NCBI RefSeq assembly: GCF_032854445.1
Contig: NC_088306.1
Coordinates: 13,265,386-13,329,385, forward strand
Length of the DNA: 64,000 nt
DNA from: Liolophura sinensis
Taxonomy: Eukaryota > Mollusca > Polyplacophora > Chitonida > Chitonidae
Direction of reading: 5' to 3'
In this document: in pieces, positions 58,151-64,000 of the stretch
Numbering within the stretch: the stretch's first letter is position 1
Layout of the letters: each line of letters starts with the position of its first letter
Program-made: the position numbers and the translations under genes
Notes under the pieces: generated by a model
What the model saw: only the letters and a program-made list of their open reading frames with translations
What the model was told of the DNA's origin: nothing
The model's database searches: none

Positions 58151-60705
58151 TGTTTGAGTTAGCGCTTATTAGGGGTGTCTAAAGTCACCAGATAGACGCA
58201 CCAGCGGTGAATGGTCATCACTGCTCCTTTTTCGAAGAAGGCCCCATTTCTTGAAGGACCAGTGATGATAGTTGATGAGTGGTTCTTCTGGGCTCATCTT
58301 GATAGAGACTAATTTAATGGAGTCTCTAAGACATTTTACATCAGATGGATGACAGCCAGCCATAAAAAGCCTGTATATATAACATATATATGCCTGTGAA
58401 ATGATACATAACTGCCTTGAAATATATATATATTTAACAATGATGGAAAGAAAATTAGTGTCTACATGACAAGACCACCTGAGTCCAAAATCACAAACAA
58501 CCAAAATTAAGACAGTCTCAAACTGCCCTCGAATGAGTGAAAACATATATACATGTAGCTTGTTCTTAATAGGTAGACCAGTGTATGTGAGTGCAGCACT
58601 GGTTGTTATTGGCCAGTTTCGCTGCCTTGAGACTTTAGGTAGTTATCAGTTAAATTATGCCCACAATTATAGCACATTTTTTCATTTTGTGAGTGGAACT
58701 TGCAGTGTTATTAATTTAACACGCAGGAGGGTACTGGTGCAGATGTGGCTTTATAGAGTTAACGAAGCAGGGATTCCCTTAATCCAAGTAATTAACATAA
58801 CAGTAAACATTAGCATGTTGGCTAATTGATTGTTAAACCAAGCTTTCAGTGGAATTTGGAAAACTTGAAATGCTCTATATACCACCCAGTTTAGCAGAAC
58901 TACATGGTTTGATGGCAAACCAGCTTGTCTTGTCTTGTCTTGTAAAATATGGAAGTCTTTCATCAGGGTATATAACCCCACCCGGTAAACCCTCAGACCA
59001 ACGCAGTGCAGTAATGGTGTTGGCATCCGTTTGAAAAACTGTATACATTGATTGATCTTCAGGTGTAACTGGTAAGACATTGGGGTCACCCTCACCAGTT
59101 TTACATCCCTGAAACAGATTGTCTGGTTTGAAGCTGTATGACATTACCATTTCACACTGTAATGAGGTTTACAATATCTGAGTGAATTGTACCATAGAAA
59201 TGTAGAGTTAAAACCAGAGAAGATCTGCTTTGGTGTACATGCAGATGGGTTAATGTTCATAACCTTTGAAAGTGAAGTAATTATACAACCAAATCCCATT
59301 TTATTACCTGCATGTTTAATTCCATAAATTTCTCACAGTTGTATAATAGCTAGATGCGAGGTGGTCATTTGTGATTGCAAGGATGCTAATGTCAGTAAAA
59401 TGGTACCCTTTGTTTTTCACAAATTTAAATGTTTTTCACAGATTTAAATGTTTTTCACAGATTTAAATGTAAAATATGCTTGAACACAGGATTTATGCTT
59501 TTTTTCCTGAAAGAAGAATCTATTTGGCTCTGTAGCAATCAAATTAATGTATAAATAATGTATATTTTGCTCTTGGTAGCTGATATTCTTGAACCATCGG
59601 GATTCACCTCATTTACATAACAGTAGAGTATTGATGACACAAGACCATTAAAGTATGATATAGTGATTTCAAGGACAGTTTTGTTTTGTATCAAATTAGT
59701 GCATTCAGTGCAGCTGTAAATTCAGAACATGCGAACTGGCTACATACACTCTCACTCTTTAGCACCTCTTGAAACACTAGTAAACTAAGTGGTATTAAGA
59801 GTAAATTAACTAAATTATTATTTATTGATGACTTATATCTTTCACAGAAGTCTCGAGTTGCTGTTTCATTTTTCTTACGTATCAGTTCTTTTTGCTTGCC
59901 ATAGGATAATTGTTCACTGTGTGGTATCTAGCAATAGTAGAAAGCTCCAATGTAGTGGAATATTATCTGTGATAACAAAACTATTTGACTATGCTTGCAT
60001 TTAGCTTTTGAAGTGGTGAACTAATACTTATTCTGTAAGACCCGTGCGCCAGTGAATCTATGTGTTAAAAATACATGTTTGTTTTAAGTCTGGTTATGAG
60101 ATTAACCCACCCATCTCTCATATGCAAGTATTTCTCCCGTCTCCTTTTTCAAACCAGCTAATAAGGCTGGAATATAGCTTTCTGCAGGAACGCTGCCTGT
60201 GAGGTCTGTACCCAGGTAGCCACAGACAGGAAGCTTCAGTGCTGACCCGCTGTCAAAGTATTCATTTGTCAAGAGTTTCAGGTGATCATGTGGGGATACA
60301 TGCATGTATTGTATAGCCAGCGTCCATATGGGGTGTTATGTACGGTGTAAATTCATGCCTATAAAGAGCAAGAAACTGTGGACTGGACCACCAGAAAGTA
60401 GAAAGAAAAAGGAGTAAAAAATAATCAATGGTTATGAACATTGTAGTTATTTTGATAATATATACCCCCCACCCTCCAACTCTTAATTGTATTTGCTAAA
60501 TTGATTAGCTTAATTTTTAATGAGATGTGTCTATACTGATTCTAAGTATTAATTTACATCTATAAGTAAAGGGATTATACCACTTTGTTGGTTCAAAAAT
60601 AGAAGCATGGGACAAGAGAAAAGACAGGTTGGTGGACAGTGCCTTGGCTAAGTGAGCAAAGTATACAACTCATACATCATACATGGGAAAGCTCATCAGT
60701 GGCTT
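58151..60705. other. Unannotated stretch with small repeats
   Basis: Contains (TATA)-rich tracts near 58375-58436, a (TCTTG)3 run at about 58925-58940 and a short 20-bp repeat at 59412-59469. The minus-strand frame at 58169-58546 (125 codons) and the + frame at 58533-58829 have no recognised domain. Confidence 0.45.
59412..59469. repeat. 20-bp tandem repeat, about 2.9 copies
   Basis: GTTTTTCACAGATTTAAAT repeated with one substitution (CAAATTT in the first unit). Confidence 0.85.
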
Positions 60706-60773
60706 GCCAGTTTTAGAATTGCCCAATTTTAGAATTGCCCAGTTTTAGAATTGCCCAATTTTAGAATTGCCCA
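60706..60773. repeat. 17-bp tandem repeat with 34-bp alternation
   Basis: Four units of GCCCAATTTTAGAATT-type sequence in which G and A alternate at one position (CAGTTTT, CAATTTT, CAGTTTT, CAATTTT). The array therefore grew by duplication of a 34-bp dimer. Confidence 0.92.
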
Positions 60774-61296
60774 TATCAGTACCTTGCACAAAATATTCAG
60801 CCTTGTCCGTGCACTCTCAAAATCCTACAATTTATAAAATGAGTTAGATTATAACATTTGTAAACTGTACAATCATTTTAACACTATAAGCAGTACATGT
60901 TCGAGTCTTATATTTACTGAAGGGCAATGATTTAAGCTATTCTGGGTAAAATACCAAAAATTTGATTTTATCCACAAATGTGGATTTTTTTTCAAAAATC
61001 TCTTTGAGGTGACCATGATGTGGATATAGAATCGCTGAAACCTAAATATTTCTGTTTCATCATGAAGTTTAAATGTATAGGTTGAGTGTAACATTATTGT
61101 GTCCTGTTGCAGTCTGTCCAATTTGTGTTTAATCCATTTGTTACGTTCATCTGTTTATAGCATTTATTTATTTTACGTGTGAATTTCTTCATCCTGTTTC
61201 CATATGCTCATGCAGAGAGATAATTTGTGGGGACTATTTATCACAGTCTTCATAGGATCTTTAATGCTGCAGCACAATCAATCTTTTTTTCGTTTC
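60774..61296. other. AT-rich stretch, no gene seen
   Basis: Nothing recognised. Confidence 0.5.
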
Positions 61297-61628
61297 CTTG
61301 ACTGCATTGCTATATCTCTAACTGCATTGCTTTATCTCTGACTGTATTGCTATATCTCTGACTGTATTGCTATTGTCTTGACTCTATGGCTATTTCCTTG
61401 ATTGCATTGTTATTTCCTTGACTGCATTGTTATTTCCTTGACTGCATGGCTATATCTTTGAGGGTATTGCTATTTCCTTGATTGCTATAGCTTTGACTGT
61501 ATTGCTATATCCTTGACTGCATTACTATTTCCTTGACTGCATTACTATTTCCTTGACTGCATTACTATTTCTTTGACTCTGTGGCTATCTTCTTGATTGC
61601 ATTGTTATTTCTTTGACTACATTGTTAA
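61297..61628. repeat. 20-bp degenerate tandem array, about 16 units
   Basis: Units of TTGACTGCATTGCTATTTCC type with frequent substitutions (TATATCTC, CTCTATGG, ATTACTAT) and some indels. Three adjacent near-identical ATTACTATTTCCTTGACTGC units mark a younger sub-block inside an older array. Confidence 0.93.
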
Positions 61629-63317
61629 CGCAACAGTGCATGATGCTATGACCCATTTACTAATTTAGTGTAAATTGGTTGAACTGATCGTTGGATTACT
61701 TGCTGGCAGTTTTGCAATAACAAAAAATTGAAAAAAAAATTCTTTATTGGATCTGAACAAAGTTAATCCAGAGAGATGGTAGCGCTATTGATACAAAAAA
61801 GTCTGTTGTTTTAAGCCACAGAGAGTGAAAAAGTTGAGATAAATCTGTATGCATTAACTTCAGCTCTTGTTAAATTGGAGATCCTTTCCTACATGTACAT
61901 GTGTGTGTTGTGTTACTCGATAAAGATTTTTTCCAGCAGTTTGGAGAGTTCCACACAGAGCTTTCCAATTTATCCCCAGTTAATTGTTACAGGCTGATAG
62001 CAGCCTCGTAGGAGACCAATCTCTTCATTAGAGTCATTATTCTGAAGTTTTCATTCCAAATCAGAATAAGCGCCAGACTATTTTTTTCATCTCTACACAA
62101 GTAGTGCTTGTCAGTTTTGATTGAATTGCTGTCTAGATTGCTTCAGTCTTCCCCCAAACACGTCATCTTGGCCTCTTGACTAACTATACATGTTCTGATG
62201 TGCATTGTGAGAGTTCATTACAATTTTGCTTCTATACTACTATACTACAAGCTGGGAGATGGGCATCTCCATTCTTTCAACAAAGATCACAAGCTTGACA
62301 TAACCATTTACTTTTAGTCCTTCCTATGAAATGCTTTTCTCTGCATGTATAGTATCAAGTATAGTCATCATATTTGGGGGGGGGGGAGATTTTAAGCCAT
62401 AATATTCTGATGTCTTCTGAGTTAGATGTCCATTTTCATATATTTGTAATTTTTACCACTGGAGAACGCATCCCGGTGAAGAGGAAAGGTTGGCTAGGCT
62501 GTTGTATTGATGTGGATGGAGCTGCCCTCAATGGAATCCAAGTTGGTACGACTAGTACATCGGCACCTTCTACTTGTTTCTTAGAAAAACAGAAATTTGT
62601 CGGAGCGAGAAAGGGGATGCGATCCAACAATTTGCTTGCTCTCTGAAAAATGCTAACAAGTTTTCATGATCATTATTGCCTTTATTCAACACAATCCCAG
62701 GACAAAAACCTTCTATGAATGAGCGATCATCTGTAATCTGAACCTGGACTAATACAGAAATGTCAGCACTGGTTCAGTCCCCTTCCTCTCCTAACATACA
62801 ATTGTTCTTAATCTCTTCTTCCCTTCCTGCGCCCCCCCCCCCTTCCCTCCCCCCCTCCCCCAAGGTCTCTTCTCTCTCACAGCTTGTCTTATTATGCCAA
62901 GCTGTAAGCTGTGGAAACAACCATTAGTTTAGTTCAGGTGCTGAGCTAACAAAATATACCAGGCCTTTGCTAGAGGTTCACATATTTGCACTGTGTTTAT
63001 CCAAGAAAAACAAGTAACACTGGCTTTAGCACTTCAGCGACACAGTGCCCTGGAAGAATTGATGAACTTCCCAAAGCTTGTGCTGACTGTGATGTACTTT
63101 TATAAGCAGGACAAGAACTGTGATTATTTTTTTTTTACTGCTGTGTGGTCGGTGAAGATCTAAATCAACCTGCTATTCATGAAAGGGCAGAAATGTAAGA
63201 GATGCACAGGTGCTTAGAAAACACATCCTTGTACCATGGCGTATTATGGTTATGCGCAGACATTTATGATGAGCATTTTTCAGTCCTATCATTTTACTCA
63301 CTAGAACACAGAATAAA
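61629..63317. other. Unannotated stretch with C- and G-runs
   Basis: Contains a G run at 62377-62386 and a long C/T-rich run at 62832-62862. The + frame at 62374-62646 (90 codons, with VIFTTGERIPVKRKGW and CCIDVDGAALNG) has somewhat higher GC, but I recognise no domain and the splice borders are poor. Confidence 0.45.
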
Positions 63318-63707
63318 AAAAAATGGCTTATCCACTGCATTATTCGTTTAATATTTACCAAAAATAACCTCTGTCGTGTACAACTACTTGATCCCAATAA
63401 AAGAAATCCCTATCGAGCTTTCAGAAACAAAATTAATAAACTTATATCGAGACCAAGAAAAGAATACTTTGAGCATAAATTTAATAAGGCAAATAATGTC
63501 ATAAAAGATACATGGAAAGTTTTGAACAAAGTCTTAAAGCGAAATAAAAGTGACATGTCAATATATTTTACTGATGAACATAACGGCCTCTCAGATGATC
63601 AAACCCAAATCAAATATTTCAGAGGTGTTGCATCAGATCTAAAACAAACTATCCCTGAAACCATGACACTGATTTTCTGCAACAAGCATCTAATTAAATC
63701 TCCATAG
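63318..63707 (+). mobile_element. LINE (non-LTR retrotransposon) ORF2 fragment
   Basis: One frame is open for about 130 codons to a TAG. It shows LLDPNKRNPYRAFRNKINK, then ISRPRKEYFEHKF, TWKVLNKVLKRNKS and ending IPETM. The order Y-x2-(Y/F)-RNK-(I/L)-NKLI, K-(E/D)-YF-E-KF and TWKV-(L/I)-N matches the linker between the endonuclease and reverse transcriptase domains of CR1/L2/Jockey-type LINEs. Neither domain is present on its side, so the element is truncated at both ends. The tail after IPETM (TLIFCNKHL) departs from the usual sequence, so decay or a junction is likely there. The clade is not resolved. Confidence 0.72.
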
Positions 63708-64000
63708 GAGTGAATTAAATCTGTTTATCTGCTCATCTGGCATTTATCTGGCATTTTACAAAATGTTAGACAAGAATGCTATGTTTGCATATGTACATAC
63801 ATGTATTTGAAACAAAATGTTTGGGGAACAAAGTGCAGTTCCATGTAACACGATTTTCGTGTAGACAATTTTTCTCAAATTATTCATTACCTGTGGAGGT
63901 GCCCTAGAGTCACACATTAGACAGGACTAACGACCAATCATGTGCGAAATCTCTGAAGCTGTGACAATGTTATCATCAGCACATTAACACACAGAGCTTA
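63708..64000. other. AT-rich stretch to window end
   Basis: The reverse transcriptase domain expected after a LINE linker is not seen. Nothing else recognised. Confidence 0.5.

Noticed and set aside
58169-58546. Minus-strand 125-codon frame with a hydrophilic, protein-like end
   Set aside because: No homology recognised, no splice or start support, and the N-terminal half is AT-rich microsatellite-like translation.
1-64000. CRISPR array, phage or bacterial operon
   Set aside because: The direct repeats are head-to-tail without spacers of unique sequence, there are no operon-like gene runs, and the SINE/LINE content is that of an animal genome.

Overview
The window is non-coding-rich animal DNA, not prokaryotic. 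It is AT-rich with sparse CpG, full of stops in all frames, and carries tRNA-derived SINEs, a LINE fragment and many minisatellites. The SINE families, with (AAAT)n or (CACT)n-type tails and a 3' motif like TTGAGTACGGCGTAAAACAC, together with frequent TACATGTACATGTA-like tracts, suggest a lophotrochozoan, most likely a mollusc. This is inference; the species cannot be fixed from the sequence alone.

No gene can be named. On the + strand between about 38.7 and 58.2 kb there are six exon-like segments with GT-AG borders. They can be read as one chain with matching phases of 846 nt, which is 282 codons including a stop. They look like the 3' part of a gene with kilobase introns, but the product is not recognised, two acceptors were chosen partly to fit phase, and the last three segments are open in a second frame as well. 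Treat them as hypotheses.

Layout: 0-18 kb is mostly unannotated AT-rich sequence with SINE family 1 copies and a 200-N assembly gap at 3.7 kb. At 18.8-22.4 kb there is a 30-bp tandem array, a family 2 SINE and a 60-bp triplication. 23.4-25.2 kb is unusually CpG-dense. At 27.3-31.4 kb three family 1 SINEs lie close together; two of them share flanking DNA in a way that indicates 3' transduction, and a cluster of AGGT/ACCT quasi-palindromes lies between them. 39.7-41.3 kb is a 24-bp minisatellite of about 67 units, each built around a 12-bp palindrome. A near-perfect 37-bp array lies at 47.7 kb. 49.7-54.9 kb holds two family 2 SINEs and several family 1 copies. 60.7-61.6 kb holds two degenerate arrays, and a LINE ORF2 fragment lies at 63.3-63.7 kb.

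The clearest biology here is retrotransposition. Nine SINE insertions have recognisable target-site duplications of 8-13 bp, most of them exact and two with a single mismatch. Long open frames in the tandem arrays are artefacts of stop-free repeat units, not genes.
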